Positions 42,745-51,708 of a stretch of 64,000 nt of DNA are shown here, piece by piece. The DNA comes from Panacibacter ginsenosidivorans (lineage in GTDB: Bacteria > Bacteroidota > Bacteroidia > Chitinophagales > Chitinophagaceae). The notes under the pieces are model-generated. The model did not search any database. It had not been told where the DNA came from and saw nothing but the letters and a program-made list of their open reading frames with translations. The position numbers were made by a program, and so were the translations under genes. The stretch spans positions 4,591,501 to 4,655,500 of the forward strand of contig NZ_CP042435.1 of assembly GCF_007971225.1 (NCBI RefSeq). Direction: 5' to 3'. The first letter of the stretch is position 1; each line of letters starts with the position of its first letter.

Positions 42745-43086
42745 ATGACTATACAACAAGCCCAAACAACTGTTGACAACTGGATAAAAACCGTTGGTGT
42801 TCGCTATTTCAGCGAACTTACCAATCTTGGCATATTAATGGAAGAAGTAGGGGAGTTGTCGAGACTAATGGTAAGAACTTATGGGGAACAATCATTTAAA
42901 GAAAGTGATAAAGGCAAAGATATTGCAGATGAAATGGCTGATGTGTTGTGGGTGTTAATTTGTCTTGCCAATCAAACAAACGTTGACCTTACTGCTGCAT
43001 TACAAAAAAATTTTGAGAAAAAAAATATCCGTGATGCAGACAGGCATAAGAATAATGAAAAACTTGGAGGGGGAACTATTGAATAA
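42745..43086 (+). CDS. MazG-like nucleotide pyrophosphohydrolase
   Basis: A 113-residue all-alpha NTP pyrophosphohydrolase, single-domain MazG type. Metal-binding residues are in LMEEVGELSR near residue 32 and DEMADVLWVL near 62. It removes pyrophosphate from nucleotides, probably house-cleaning non-canonical dNTPs. The C-terminal KNIRDADRHKN is conserved in this short group. Confidence 0.9.
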   Translation: MTIQQAQTTVDNWIKTVGVRYFSELTNLGILMEEVGELSRLMVRTYGEQSFKESDKGKDIADEMADVLWVLICLANQTNVDLTAALQKNFEKKNIRDADRHKNNEKLGGGTIE

Positions 43087-43096
43087 AGAACAAAAC

Positions 43097-43151
43097 GTAC
43101 AAGTGAGTGACACAACTAAAGCTTCATGCGTATAATACAGCAGGTAACAAA
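43097..43151 (+). repeat. Bracket repeat 14, subtype 2
   Basis: The only + oriented subtype-2 copy: GTACAAGTGAGTGACACAAC. It lies between mazG and yihY. Confidence 0.9.
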
Positions 43152-43171
43152 AAATAAATATCACATCAACA

Positions 43172-44161
43172 ATGACAATAAAAGGGCTGTGGCAAATATT
43201 AAAGCAAACATTCAAAGAATTTGCTGATCTTAAAATAACACGCATGAGTGCTGCACTGGCGTACTACACCGTGTTCTCTATTGCACCAATGCTTATAGTG
43301 ATCATAACACTCTGCGATATTTTTTTGGGAAGAGAAGCAATAGAAGGGCAGGTTTTTGAACAAATAAGATCTTTTGTGGGAGACAGTGCTGCGTTGCAGA
43401 TACAGGAGCTTATTAAGAATGCAACAATTTCTAAAGATATAAGCTGGGCATCTGTTGTTGGTATAATAGCACTGATATTTGCAGCCACCAGTGTGTTTGC
43501 TGAAATACAGGATTCCATAAATCTTATATGGCGTTTAAAAGCAAAACCAAGAAAGGGTTGGTTAAAACTGCTTATTAACAGGGTGCTTAGTTTCTCTATG
43601 GTAGTATCGCTGGGTTTTATTTTATTGGTATCGCTTGTTGTAAATGCTGCGCTCAATTTGCTGGAAGATCATTTGTTAAGCATGTTTCCGGGCATGCAAA
43701 TTTATATTGCATATGCACTAAATATTTTGTTGCAGTTTATTACCATAAGTTTTTTGTTTGGCACCATATTTAAAGTGTTGCCCGATGCAAAGATCCATTG
43801 GAAAAATGTAAGGTCCGGTGCGTTTACAACAGCATTACTTTTTATGCTGGGTAAATTTGCAGTAAGTTATTATCTTGGAAAAAGCCATATCAGCAGTTCT
43901 TATGGCGCAGCAGGTTCGCTGGTGATCATTTTATTATGGGTTTATTATTCTGCGATCATCTTATATTTTGGCGCGGCATTTACAAGGGTTTACGCACAGC
44001 ATACCGGCAACCACATTTTCCCTACTTCTTATGCAGTATTTATCCAGGAAATAGAAGTAGAAAATAAACATGCACTGGATGAGCAAAGTCCCGAAGTAAA
44101 AACTATTGTGAAAGAAGACGAAATAATTATTAAACATGAAGACGAAAAGGAAAATATTTAA
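43172..44161 (+). CDS. YihY/UPF0761 family membrane protein
   Basis: A 329-residue inner-membrane protein with about six spans. Family features: MSAALAYYTVFSIAPMLIVI near residue 26, SVFAEIQDSINLIW near 111, and GAAGSLVIILLWVYYSAIIL near 249. The last 40 residues are acidic and cytoplasmic. The family was once called RNase BN, which is now rejected, and its function is unknown. Confidence 0.9.
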   Translation: MTIKGLWQILKQTFKEFADLKITRMSAALAYYTVFSIAPMLIVIITLCDIFLGREAIEGQVFEQIRSFVGDSAALQIQELIKNATISKDISWASVVGIIALIFAATSVFAEIQDSINLIWRLKAKPRKGWLKLLINRVLSFSMVVSLGFILLVSLVVNAALNLLEDHLLSMFPGMQIYIAYALNILLQFITISFLFGTIFKVLPDAKIHWKNVRSGAFTTALLFMLGKFAVSYYLGKSHISSSYGAAGSLVIILLWVYYSAIILYFGAAFTRVYAQHTGNHIFPTSYAVFIQEIEVENKHALDEQSPEVKTIVKEDEIIIKHEDEKENI

Positions 44162-44163
44162 AG

Positions 44164-44223
44164 AATATTTGGTTGCAAGCTATAGTTTTTCATAGCATCA
44201 ACTGTTGCGTCGCACTCTTGTGC
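44164..44223 (-). repeat. Bracket repeat 15, subtype 1
   Basis: Starts 2 bp after the yihY stop. The next copy (16) has the same orientation, one of three breaks in the alternating pattern. Confidence 0.85.
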
Positions 44224-44246
44224 TCTAAAATATCTGGCAGCAAATA

Positions 44247-45146
44247 TTAATCTTTCAGCGCTTCGGTATAATTTGCTTTCAGTTGTCTTATTACATCTTC
44301 ATGGCGTTTGTATTTATCTTCCGTTTCCATAAATTTTAATTTCTTACTGAAGCATTTGCGCATCATCTGGTAACCTTTGTTTGCATCAGTTGAATCATAA
44401 AAATTCTGATCCCATTCTTTTTTATGTTCATCGTAGAATTCAAGCTTTACGCCATTTTCAGCAACAACTAACGGCGAGTCGAACCATGTATAAGCAACAT
44501 ACGTTCTGTCTTTTTCCTGTGCATCTGTAAAAAGATTTTGCCAGAAATCAAGGTGATTCAATACACGTTGTTTTATTTGTTTATCTGTCTCCTGTTGAAA
44601 AGGCTTTATACGCCATTTATTATTTTCAATGCTGTAAGGATCATCTTTCAGATCGCTGTACCTGTCATTGTCAATATCAAGATAAAACTGGCAATAAGAT
44701 TTGTTGAATAGAAGGTCGTAATAATTATTAATGGCAGCATGCCTGTTTACCAGTTTGTTTAATGCGAATTCATCAATGTCGAAAATCAACCTTGAGCCGG
44801 TAATACTGTCGATGTGTATAGTTATATCAAGGTTTGATGCGGAGCTATCTTTTAAAAAAAGGTATTTGGTTGCTGCTTCATAATGCCAGCTTCCGTGTAT
44901 GTATTGTTTCAGCAATACAAGATCGAATGTGCTGTCTTTGCGAAGGATAAGTTTATTATCGAGCAGAAATTTTTTTAGCGTGAGTGCATTGTCATCGCCG
45001 GTTTGTTTTATCTCGTATAGAAAGTCGGGCATGCCGGGCATTTCAAGAGCACTAAAATCCCAGCGACCAGCCAATAATTCAGATGAATCTCTTTTGCACG
45101 CAGCTAAGCTTATTGTAATGATAATACAGCAGAACAGTTTTTTCAT
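44247..45146 (-). CDS. Hypothetical lipoprotein (299 aa)
   Basis: A 299-residue protein with a lipoprotein signal (MKKLFCCIIITISLAAC, lipidated Cys17) and a lipocalin-like opening ELLAGRWDFSALEMPGM followed by ILRKDSTFDL, as in Bacteroidota lipocalin-type lipoproteins. The second half is rich in charged and aromatic residues and not recognised. It lies 44 bp downstream of the DUF6438 gene on the same strand and is probably co-transcribed. Confidence 0.75.
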   Translation of the reverse strand: MKKLFCCIIITISLAACKRDSSELLAGRWDFSALEMPGMPDFLYEIKQTGDDNALTLKKFLLDNKLILRKDSTFDLVLLKQYIHGSWHYEAATKYLFLKDSSASNLDITIHIDSITGSRLIFDIDEFALNKLVNRHAAINNYYDLLFNKSYCQFYLDIDNDRYSDLKDDPYSIENNKWRIKPFQQETDKQIKQRVLNHLDFWQNLFTDAQEKDRTYVAYTWFDSPLVVAENGVKLEFYDEHKKEWDQNFYDSTDANKGYQMMRKCFSKKLKFMETEDKYKRHEDVIRQLKANYTEALKD

Positions 45147-45190
45147 GATGGAATGATGAGGGTTGAACGCAAGATAAAATAAAAGTTTAT

Positions 45191-45700
45191 CTAATTGTAA
45201 TCTTCAAAATCCAATGGCTTATTATATTTTGTCAATTTTATTTTTGAAGCAAGTTTTATTAAGTCATCAAATAATTCGTAAGTTATTTCTGGTGGAGTCA
45301 TTGATTTAAATTTCTTATATTTTCCGTTGTAGGAAATCAAAATGGTTTTAATTGGCGCATCACAGCACCAACTATTCGAAAAGGATAATGTGTCCCAATT
45401 GATCGTTGAAAGAAGTATAAGCACACTATTATAATTCTTGTTATCCAAGACGCCTATAAAGTTTCCAGACAATGATGAATCGACAACGCCTTTGGATTTA
45501 TATATTTTTCTTGATACTTCTATTAATTTATCTTTTCTTAAGTGCAATGAAACTTGAGGACATGTGCCGTTGCAAGCTGTCGAATGAAAAGTTAATTCAG
45601 AAAATGAAAAGTTATCTGGATTCCATTGACTTGTATTTTGACAATACAGGTTTATGTCAATCAGCAGTAAGAGAGTTAATGCAGTTAAATATTTCATCAT
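45191..45700 (-). CDS. DUF6438-type exported protein (169 aa)
   Basis: A signal peptide (MMKYLTALTLLLLIDINLYC) precedes a domain with STACNGTCPQVSLHL, the cysteine motif typical of DUF6438. Two more cysteines follow in SWCCDAPIKT. These could form disulfides in the periplasm. Either the first or the second Met can be the start. Function unknown. Confidence 0.72.
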   Translation of the reverse strand: MMKYLTALTLLLLIDINLYCQNTSQWNPDNFSFSELTFHSTACNGTCPQVSLHLRKDKLIEVSRKIYKSKGVVDSSLSGNFIGVLDNKNYNSVLILLSTINWDTLSFSNSWCCDAPIKTILISYNGKYKKFKSMTPPEITYELFDDLIKLASKIKLTKYNKPLDFEDYN

Positions 45701-45734
45701 TATTAGGATTGAATTTATTGAATCTAAATTAAAT

Positions 45735-45762
45735 AAAAAACGCGCCGCAAAGCGGCGCGTTA
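45735..45762 (-). terminator. Terminator of ricT
   Basis: CGCGCCGC-ttt-GCGGCGCG on the minus strand, followed by TTTTTTATT. It is a very GC-rich 8-bp stem. Confidence 0.9.
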
Positions 45763-45777
45763 ACTTACAAAAACAAT

Positions 45778-47130
45778 TTATTTATTATCACCCTGCGGTC
45801 CTTGTTGTGGCGGACGTTTCGGCTGAAAATTTGGCTTTGGCCTGTTCTCGTTTCTTCTGTCACCGCCACCTTGCTGGGGAGGTCCTTGTTGCGGTCTCCT
45901 GTTATCCTGTTGCGGCCTGTTTTGATTTGGTCTGTTATCCGGAGGACGGTTAGGTTGTTGTGGTCTCCTGTTATCTTGTTGCGGCCTGTTCTCGTTTCTT
46001 TCGCGTTGATTTTTTTCGTAGTTGCGTTTGCTTGTTTTTTCCAAACTACGCAGACTAACCTGTCCAACCACATCCACAAAGGCATGTTCAATTTCTGTAT
46101 TCTTACCAGCACTAAGATCAACAGGTTTCAATTCATCCACTGCTTCGCCGCGGCTGTTTGCACGCAAAATATCTTTTACCCGCTGAATAGTTAAAGGATA
46201 TTGTATGCCTCCACCGGGCAATACATACCACATCAGGTTTTTAAAAATATCTTTTTTAATAAGATTCGCAGTTCCTTTTGTTGTTTGCAGTGTTTCTGCA
46301 TTGTTAGGAAAATGCTGTAATGCATCAAGGTAAGTATCCAGCTCATAATTCAAACAGCATTTAAGCCTGCCGCACTGGCCGCTTAATTTTGTTTGATTGA
46401 TAGAAAGGTTCTGGTAACGTGCAGCCGTTGTGGTTACACTCTTAAAATCGTTCAGCCATGTGCTGCAGCAAAGTTCTCTTCCGCAACTGCCAATGCCACC
46501 AACTTTTGCAGCTTCCTGTCTTATACCGATCTGGCGCATCTCAACTTTTACTTTAAACTCAGAGGCATAGATCTTGATCATTTCTCTGAAATCCACACGG
46601 TCTTCTGCGGTATAAAAGAAAGTAGCTTTTTTACCATCGCTCTGAATTTCCACTTCAATCAATTTCATCTGGAGATTTAACTGTATTGCGATAGAACGGC
46701 TTCTTGCCAGTGCAGCTTTTTCCCTTGCCTTGTTTTGCAGATGAATCTCAATGTCTTTCTCCGTACTCCTGCGCAGCACTTTTTTAAGATCGGGATTCAT
46801 TTCATCCACGCCTTTCTTTTTCATCTGCATACGCACCAATTCACCGCTCAAACTTACTTCGCCTACATCAAAACCGCTTACGCCTTCAACGGTTATGTAT
46901 TCTCCTTTTTCAAAATATTGCAGCGTATTGTTCCTGAAAAATTCTTTGCGGCTTCCCTGGTTAAAGCTTACCTCAATTATTTTGCAGGTGCTTTCAGGAT
47001 CGCTGAATGGCAGGTTCATCAGCCAGTCGTGCACATTAAGCCTGTTACAGCCACCTGTGCTGCAACCGCCATTGCTTTTGCAACCACTGGGTTTTCCGCC
47101 GCTTGCGGTTCCACAACTTCCACAGCCCAT
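45778..47130 (-). CDS. ricT: RicT/PSP1-domain regulatory iron-sulfur protein
   Basis: A 450-residue RicT (YaaT) homologue. It starts with a Cys-rich stretch (MGCGSCGTASGGKPSGCKSN, then CSTGGC). The PSP1 domain holds the Fe-S ligands in CGRELCCSTWL and QCGRLKCCLNYE near residues 215-265. In Bacillus, RicT with RicA and RicF forms an Fe-S complex that assists RNA maturation; those partners are not here. The last 85 residues are a Pro/Gln/Asn/Arg low-complexity tail absent from Bacillus RicT. The gene is next to holB, a neighbourhood also seen in Bacillus. Confidence 0.92.
   Translation of the reverse strand: MGCGSCGTASGGKPSGCKSNGGCSTGGCNRLNVHDWLMNLPFSDPESTCKIIEVSFNQGSRKEFFRNNTLQYFEKGEYITVEGVSGFDVGEVSLSGELVRMQMKKKGVDEMNPDLKKVLRRSTEKDIEIHLQNKAREKAALARSRSIAIQLNLQMKLIEVEIQSDGKKATFFYTAEDRVDFREMIKIYASEFKVKVEMRQIGIRQEAAKVGGIGSCGRELCCSTWLNDFKSVTTTAARYQNLSINQTKLSGQCGRLKCCLNYELDTYLDALQHFPNNAETLQTTKGTANLIKKDIFKNLMWYVLPGGGIQYPLTIQRVKDILRANSRGEAVDELKPVDLSAGKNTEIEHAFVDVVGQVSLRSLEKTSKRNYEKNQRERNENRPQQDNRRPQQPNRPPDNRPNQNRPQQDNRRPQQGPPQQGGGDRRNENRPKPNFQPKRPPQQGPQGDNK
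45892..45990. repeat. Internal DNA repeat in the ricT tail
   Basis: Two 30-bp near-identical units (45892-45921 and 45961-45990) differ at two positions and encode NRPQQDNRRPQ twice. Such repeats allow tail-length change by slippage or recombination. Confidence 0.75.
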
Positions 47131-47177
47131 ATAAATCGATTTACGATTGTTAAATATTTATTTTTCCGGAGGAAGGA

Positions 47178-47236
47178 ATTATTTGTGACAAGCTGCAGGA
47201 TCGCTATTGGGCTTCGGTTGTGTCACTCACTTGTAC
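47178..47236 (-). repeat. Bracket repeat 16, subtype 2
   Basis: Upstream of ricT. It faces copy 17 core-to-core, with a third repeat (47258-47352) between them. Confidence 0.88.
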
Positions 47237-47257
47237 GCTTTGTTCTTTATTCAGCAA

Positions 47258-47352
47258 TTGTCGGAACCGGAATTTGGGTAAATTATTTGGATTGTTATGA
47301 TTATATTTTTCCTGTTAATCATTCAAATCATATAAATCATGGTTCAGACATA
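47258..47352. repeat. Long imperfect hairpin element nested between bracket repeats
   Basis: Ends TTGTCGGAACC and GGTTCAGACAT are imperfect inverted repeats, and the interior continues to pair over most of its roughly 95 bp (ATGATTA against TTAATCAT). No coding capacity. Similar elements are, from memory, common in Bacteroidota genomes. Confidence 0.7.
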
Positions 47353-47359
47353 TTCAACA

Positions 47360-47416
47360 GTACAAGAGTGCGACGCAACAGGCGATGCCACCTGATATTC
47401 AGCCCGGTACACAAAG
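47360..47416 (+). repeat. Bracket repeat 17, subtype 1
   Basis: GTACAAGAGTGCGACGCAAC core. The tail ends 9 bp from the holB stop codon. Confidence 0.9.
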
Positions 47417-47425
47417 CTTTCTTCC

Positions 47426-48646
47426 TCAATCTGTCAAAAATAGGGCTTTATCCTGAATGATGTGGTACATTTTGATGGTGAGGGCGTGGAACAGCATTTT
47501 GGCGTTGGCATTACGCTCAATGTAATAGGTGGCTTTGTCGAGTTCTTCGATGATGACCTGTTGCTGGCTTACGGATGTGATCTTGTTGATGCGCTGCGCA
47601 AAATCTTTCTCTTTGGGAGAGATGGTAAGGCTGTCGCCCATTACACGGAGACGGATACCTTGTTCGAGTAAATGGTTGAAATATAGTAAGAGTTGCTTTT
47701 GTTTTTCGCGACCAAGTTTGCTGATGTCATCCACCCATTTTACCTGTTCCTGCAACATGCCGCGTATGACGAATTTTAACCAATCGCTCAGCAAACTTAT
47801 CCAGTCTTCTTCTGAATGTTGCAGTAATTGAAGTGCTTCCCGGTAATTGCCTTCGGCGATGGCTGCGGTTTGTAAAGCCACATCTTCGGTTGCGCCGGCT
47901 CTTTGCATAAGCGCTTCCTGGATCTCTGAAGTTTCCGGCAAAGGAATTTTTACCAATTGGCAGCGCGATAAAATGGTGGGCAGGATTTGTTCTTCATTTT
48001 CTGCTACCAATATAAATAAGGTATTGGCTGGTGGTTCTTCAATGAGTTTTAAAAGTTTGTTACCTTCTTTGCCGAGATATTCAGGCATCCACATTACTAA
48101 AATCTTGTACTCACTTTCAAAACTTTTAAGGCTTAGTTTGTGAATGATGTCGTTGCATTCTTCGGCAGTGATATTTCCCTGTTTATTTTCTGCGCCGATA
48201 AACTGCAGCCAATCAAATGCATTGCCGTAAGGATGCATGGAAATAAATTCTCTCCACTCGGTTATATAATCTGTACTCTTTGGCTTATCGCCGCTCTTCT
48301 TAGGAATAACTGGATAAGAAAAATGAATATCAGGATGAATGAGTTTAGATGCTTTGCTGTATGCCGTATTTTTTTCCATAAACGCATCTGCTTCTTCAGG
48401 TGTCGATGGAATGGTTGGTGCTGCAACTTCTTCAACATCTCCGAACAATGAAGCGGTTGCTTCTTTGGCTGTTTGCTTTGCGTGAGGATTCAAACTTACA
48501 TATTGTGCAAAAGTCAACGCCAATGGCAATGCACCGCAACCTTCTTTGCCAAGAAAGATTAGTGCATGGCTAAGACGATTGTTTTCAACCATTTCGCAGA
48601 GTTGCTGCTTGGTGGCCTGTTGACCGATAATGTCTTTGAAAAGCAT
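47426..48646 (-). CDS. holB: DNA polymerase III subunit delta'
   Basis: A 406-residue clamp-loader subunit. The N-terminus MLFKDIIGQQATKQQLCEMV and LSHALIFLGKEGCGALPLAL correspond to the AAA+ domain, with a degenerate P-loop as usual for delta'. LLKLIEEPPANTLFILVAEN and ILSRCQLVKIPLP (sensor SRC motif) are diagnostic. A 14-codon upstream extension is open, but the conserved N-terminus begins at 48646. It is longer than E. coli HolB because of an insertion of about 60 residues after the P-loop region. Confidence 0.93.
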   Translation of the reverse strand: MLFKDIIGQQATKQQLCEMVENNRLSHALIFLGKEGCGALPLALTFAQYVSLNPHAKQTAKEATASLFGDVEEVAAPTIPSTPEEADAFMEKNTAYSKASKLIHPDIHFSYPVIPKKSGDKPKSTDYITEWREFISMHPYGNAFDWLQFIGAENKQGNITAEECNDIIHKLSLKSFESEYKILVMWMPEYLGKEGNKLLKLIEEPPANTLFILVAENEEQILPTILSRCQLVKIPLPETSEIQEALMQRAGATEDVALQTAAIAEGNYREALQLLQHSEEDWISLLSDWLKFVIRGMLQEQVKWVDDISKLGREKQKQLLLYFNHLLEQGIRLRVMGDSLTISPKEKDFAQRINKITSVSQQQVIIEELDKATYYIERNANAKMLFHALTIKMYHIIQDKALFLTD

Positions 48647-48691
48647 GGGTGCGAAGATAAGTTCGTATCTATTTATAGAATACCGCAAATA

Positions 48692-48723
48692 AAAAAGGTT
48701 GATAAAAACTTATCAACCTTTTT
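48692..48723 (-). terminator. Terminator of the glutathione-peroxidase gene
   Basis: GGTTGATAA-gttt-TTATCAACC flanked by an A run before and a T run after, on the minus strand, 18 bp past the stop. Confidence 0.92.
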
Positions 48724-48740
48724 GACCGAATGAAATTATT

Positions 48741-49310
48741 TTAATTTAGGTATTTTAATAACTCCGGACTGTCTGGGGTAACCTTGCTATCAAAATGTAC
48801 CAACAGGTTTCCGTTTTCGTCGATAACGAATTTGTTGAAGTTCCAGGAAATAGTAGCATCTAGTACACCATTCTCGCTTTTGTTGCAGAGATATTTGTAA
48901 ACAGGTGTAGTGTTATCTCCTTTTACATCCACTCTTGTGGTTAAAGGAAAAGTAACACCGTAATTTTTCTTGCAAAATGCGGAAATAGCTGTGTCCTGCT
49001 GATATTCCTGCCCACCAAAATTATCTGAAGGAAAGCCAACAATTACTAATTTATCTTTATGTGCTTCATATAATTTTTCCAAACCTTCATACTGGGGAGT
49101 AAATCCACATTTAGAAGCGGTATTTACGATCAAAATCTTTTTGCCCTTGAACTGTGAGAAATCTATTGTAGTTCCATCGAGTGCCTTAATGGTAAAGTTA
49201 TAAATGTTTTTGCCCGGATTCGAATTGTCGGTAGTTTTCACATCAACACTATTTTTTCCGGTAGCAGAAGTGCAGGCAATAAAAAGCAGGGAGGCAATTA
49301 AAAGTTTCAT
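48741..49310 (-). CDS. Glutathione-peroxidase-family lipoprotein
   Basis: A 189-residue thiol peroxidase. Lipobox FIAC near residue 13 predicts membrane-anchored export. Catalytic residues: Cys in NTASKCGFTPQY near 68, Gln in NFGGQEY near 101, Trp/Asn in ISWNFNKF near 154. The peroxidatic residue is cysteine, not selenocysteine, so thioredoxin is the likely reductant. It detoxifies peroxides at the cell envelope. Confidence 0.93.
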   Translation of the reverse strand: MKLLIASLLFIACTSATGKNSVDVKTTDNSNPGKNIYNFTIKALDGTTIDFSQFKGKKILIVNTASKCGFTPQYEGLEKLYEAHKDKLVIVGFPSDNFGGQEYQQDTAISAFCKKNYGVTFPLTTRVDVKGDNTTPVYKYLCNKSENGVLDATISWNFNKFVIDENGNLLVHFDSKVTPDSPELLKYLN

Positions 49311-49392
49311 TTTGATTGATTATTTACAAAAGTGATTATTCAATTTAACAATATAAAAGTAAAAAGGTTTAGTGTAATGAAAATGTAAAGTT

Positions 49393-50784
49393 TTATGGCT
49401 TGTATTCGTAACAGCCAATATCCGGAATTTCATCCCGTTCATTTCCGTCGAGATCAATGCTTACAGCAGTGCTTTTACCTGTGTTTACGCAAGGAGAAAT
49501 ATCCTGTAAATGAAAATCAAAAATATTATTAAATGCATCAATGGTTGTGAATAATGGGTCCTGGTCCTGGATGGAATTGATAAAATTTGCATTTGAAGCA
49601 TTGCCTTTATACAGTACATTTTCGAAGTTTATATTGAAAGTGTTGTTGCCTGTTTGTTGTAAGCTGATTTCGTCTGTTACTAAACCATCATCTCCATAAA
49701 AAATGGAATTGATAAAATTGGCAGTTAATGGAAAGCTTTGATTGTTATCATCAACATCTGTTATTAATAGCACCGGAGAATTATGTGTAAGGAAATTATT
49801 GCTATAAGATGCAACAGTGCAATGATTGAAATTATAATCACCACCAGCTACAATTTTTACATTGTCTGTACAATTGCTGACAAGACAATTGGTTGCATCT
49901 ATGCTGCTGTATATTCCATACAAGCCTGCGCCTGATGCATTATCAATAATGCTCTCTTCTATTTTTAATTTGGGATTGCTATTAAACGATGGATTTCTTA
50001 CAACGATAGCATTTGTTGCATTTAGCACTGATGCGAAAGCTAATTCATTATTTATACTATTTTCTGTAAATAAAATCCCATTCCAGCTTGCAGGTAAATC
50101 TTTGTAATAATCATCCAGTCTGTCGTTGCGAAAGATTATTTTAGTGCTGTCGTATTTTTCACCTACAGCTTTTAATGTTCCATTTACGGTGATGGTTGCA
50201 CCTGCATGAGAATAAATTTTTGTTCCCTTTTCAATTGTAAGTGTCTTGCCTTCCTGCACCGTTAATCCGCCAAGTATTACAAAAGGCAGTGCGTTGCTCC
50301 ATGTTGTATCTTTTGTAACTCTTGCATTATTTAAGAAATTTGCATTTTGACCATAAGCATCTAATTGTACAAAAGTTTCGTTGGTGTTGTATTCAATTTT
50401 TATACTGTCTTGTATCAAAAATGGATTTGTGTTATTGTTTGGATTTATAGTAGCTGCAACAAAAACATAAATACTATCATTCGGTGGAATTTCTATATTG
50501 TTGAACGATGTTCCTGTAGCCCCATCAACATTTATTTTAAAAACAGAAGAACCGCCACCAGCAAGTTCGATATTACTGATGCGTAATTTTTGATCATTGG
50601 CATTAAATATTTTAAACGATTGCGTAATAGAACCAACCGATGTAAAAACAGTATCAAAATGAATGGTATCAATTGAAGTAAAGAGCAAAGCATCCGGGCT
50701 ATCTGTGAAGGTTGTTTTTTTACAGGCGACAAAAAAAACTGCAACCGCAGTAATTAAAAGAAAAATTAGGTTCCTGGTTTTCAT
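49393..50784 (-). CDS. Lipoprotein with beta-helix and choice-of-anchor-Q-like end (463 aa)
   Basis: A lipoprotein signal (MKTRNLIFLLITAVAVFFVAC, Cys21) is followed by an Ig-like N-terminal domain (FTSVGSITQSFKIFNANDQK) and then a right-handed beta-helix built of short Asn-rich repeats from about residue 170. The C-terminus SIDLDGNERDEIPDIGCYEY is the ending typical of choice-of-anchor Q proteins. It is probably displayed on the cell surface or in the periplasm. The ligand is unknown. The ATG at 50784 is preferred over one 27 bp upstream because it starts the signal peptide. Confidence 0.82.
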   Translation of the reverse strand: MKTRNLIFLLITAVAVFFVACKKTTFTDSPDALLFTSIDTIHFDTVFTSVGSITQSFKIFNANDQKLRISNIELAGGGSSVFKINVDGATGTSFNNIEIPPNDSIYVFVAATINPNNNTNPFLIQDSIKIEYNTNETFVQLDAYGQNANFLNNARVTKDTTWSNALPFVILGGLTVQEGKTLTIEKGTKIYSHAGATITVNGTLKAVGEKYDSTKIIFRNDRLDDYYKDLPASWNGILFTENSINNELAFASVLNATNAIVVRNPSFNSNPKLKIEESIIDNASGAGLYGIYSSIDATNCLVSNCTDNVKIVAGGDYNFNHCTVASYSNNFLTHNSPVLLITDVDDNNQSFPLTANFINSIFYGDDGLVTDEISLQQTGNNTFNINFENVLYKGNASNANFINSIQDQDPLFTTIDAFNNIFDFHLQDISPCVNTGKSTAVSIDLDGNERDEIPDIGCYEYKP

Positions 50785-50824
50785 TGATTCAAATGTAATA
50801 TGAAAACGCAAATAAGCGGCTTTG

Positions 50825-50884
50825 TATTTTGTATTGCAAGCTTTTACATTTCAATTAAGCTTTTGTTGTGTCACTCACTTGTAC
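50825..50884 (-). repeat. Bracket repeat 18, subtype 2
   Basis: Core-to-core with copy 19 only 25 bp away. Internal AAGCTT occurs on both sides of the middle region. Confidence 0.9.
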
Positions 50885-50909
50885 TTCCTGTTCAATATTG
50901 AGCTAAGCC

Positions 50910-50966
50910 TTGAAGAGTGCGACGCAACAAAGGTTTGTATTTATTCTAAAGCTTGGTTCAAAAAAA
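50910..50966 (+). repeat. Bracket repeat 19, subtype 1
   Basis: TTGAAGAGTGCGACGCAAC core. The tail GCTTGGTTCAAAAAA reaches the comF stop codon. Confidence 0.87.
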
Positions 50967-50967
50967 T

Positions 50968-51669
50968 TTAGATTGTGAAAGCTACGGTAGCAATGAAAAG
51001 TTTGGTGTTTGGAACGCATAATATTTTTTCGCCACAAGCTTCAAGTGTAGCCCCTGTGGTAATGATGTCATCTATCAATAAAATATTTTTGCCTGAAAGT
51101 TCATCTGCATTTGTTACCTCGAACACATTGCGCATGGATTGCCAGCGGTTGATGCGATCTTTATGCGTTTGTGTTTCGGTGAATATCTTTCTTTCAACTG
51201 CTTTTGTATTTACAGGCTTTTGCCAAATGCTGTTCACCCCTTCAGCGATAACAGCCGCCTGGTTATAACCCCGCTTCTTTTCCTTGCGTGGATTAAGCGG
51301 CAACGGAATAATTACATCAACATCATTGAAGCGATTTGTTTGCGCAAGAAAATTACCCAGCTGTCTGCCAAGATAAAAACCAATTTGTTTATTGTTATGA
51401 TATTTCAATTGCTTAATAAGGTGCTGCAACATGCCTTCCTTGGTAAAATAAAAAGCCGCACCTGCGGCATCAACTTTTAACTGGCCATAAAATTTTTGCT
51501 CTACAAGGTTATTTTCTTTTTCAATAAAATTTGTTTCAGGAAGTTTTGTATGACAGATTGCACAAAGAAGCGCATCATTATCTAAAATATCTGTTCCACA
51601 GCCTTCGCAAACATGCGGAAAGAAAAGATGCATAAGGTTGTGGAATGTTTCTGAAAGGATCTTAGTCAT
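50968..51669 (-). CDS. comF: ComF-family phosphoribosyltransferase-fold protein
   Basis: A 233-residue ComF homologue. The N-terminal zinc ribbon has four cysteines in CEGCGTDILDNDALLCAIC. The C-terminal type I phosphoribosyltransferase domain has IPLPLNPRKEKKRGYNQA and the PRPP loop LLIDDIITTGAT. ComF is needed for DNA uptake in naturally competent bacteria. It is 39 bp downstream of radA, forming a DNA-uptake/recombination pair. Confidence 0.93.
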   Translation of the reverse strand: MTKILSETFHNLMHLFFPHVCEGCGTDILDNDALLCAICHTKLPETNFIEKENNLVEQKFYGQLKVDAAGAAFYFTKEGMLQHLIKQLKYHNNKQIGFYLGRQLGNFLAQTNRFNDVDVIIPLPLNPRKEKKRGYNQAAVIAEGVNSIWQKPVNTKAVERKIFTETQTHKDRINRWQSMRNVFEVTNADELSGKNILLIDDIITTGATLEACGEKILCVPNTKLFIATVAFTI

Positions 51670-51708
51670 ACAGGGTAGTGGTTGAGCAGTTGAAAGTTAC
51701 TAAAATTT

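Noticed and set aside
45147-45175. GGTTGAACGCAAGATAAAAT as a missing plus-oriented bracket repeat between copies 15 and 16
   Set aside because: It would repair the alternation, but similarity to the core is too weak to count.
46735-47460. 241-codon plus-strand frame opposite ricT
   Set aside because: Antisense to a certain RicT coding region and running into bracket repeats; Phe/His/Thr-rich composition of a reverse frame.
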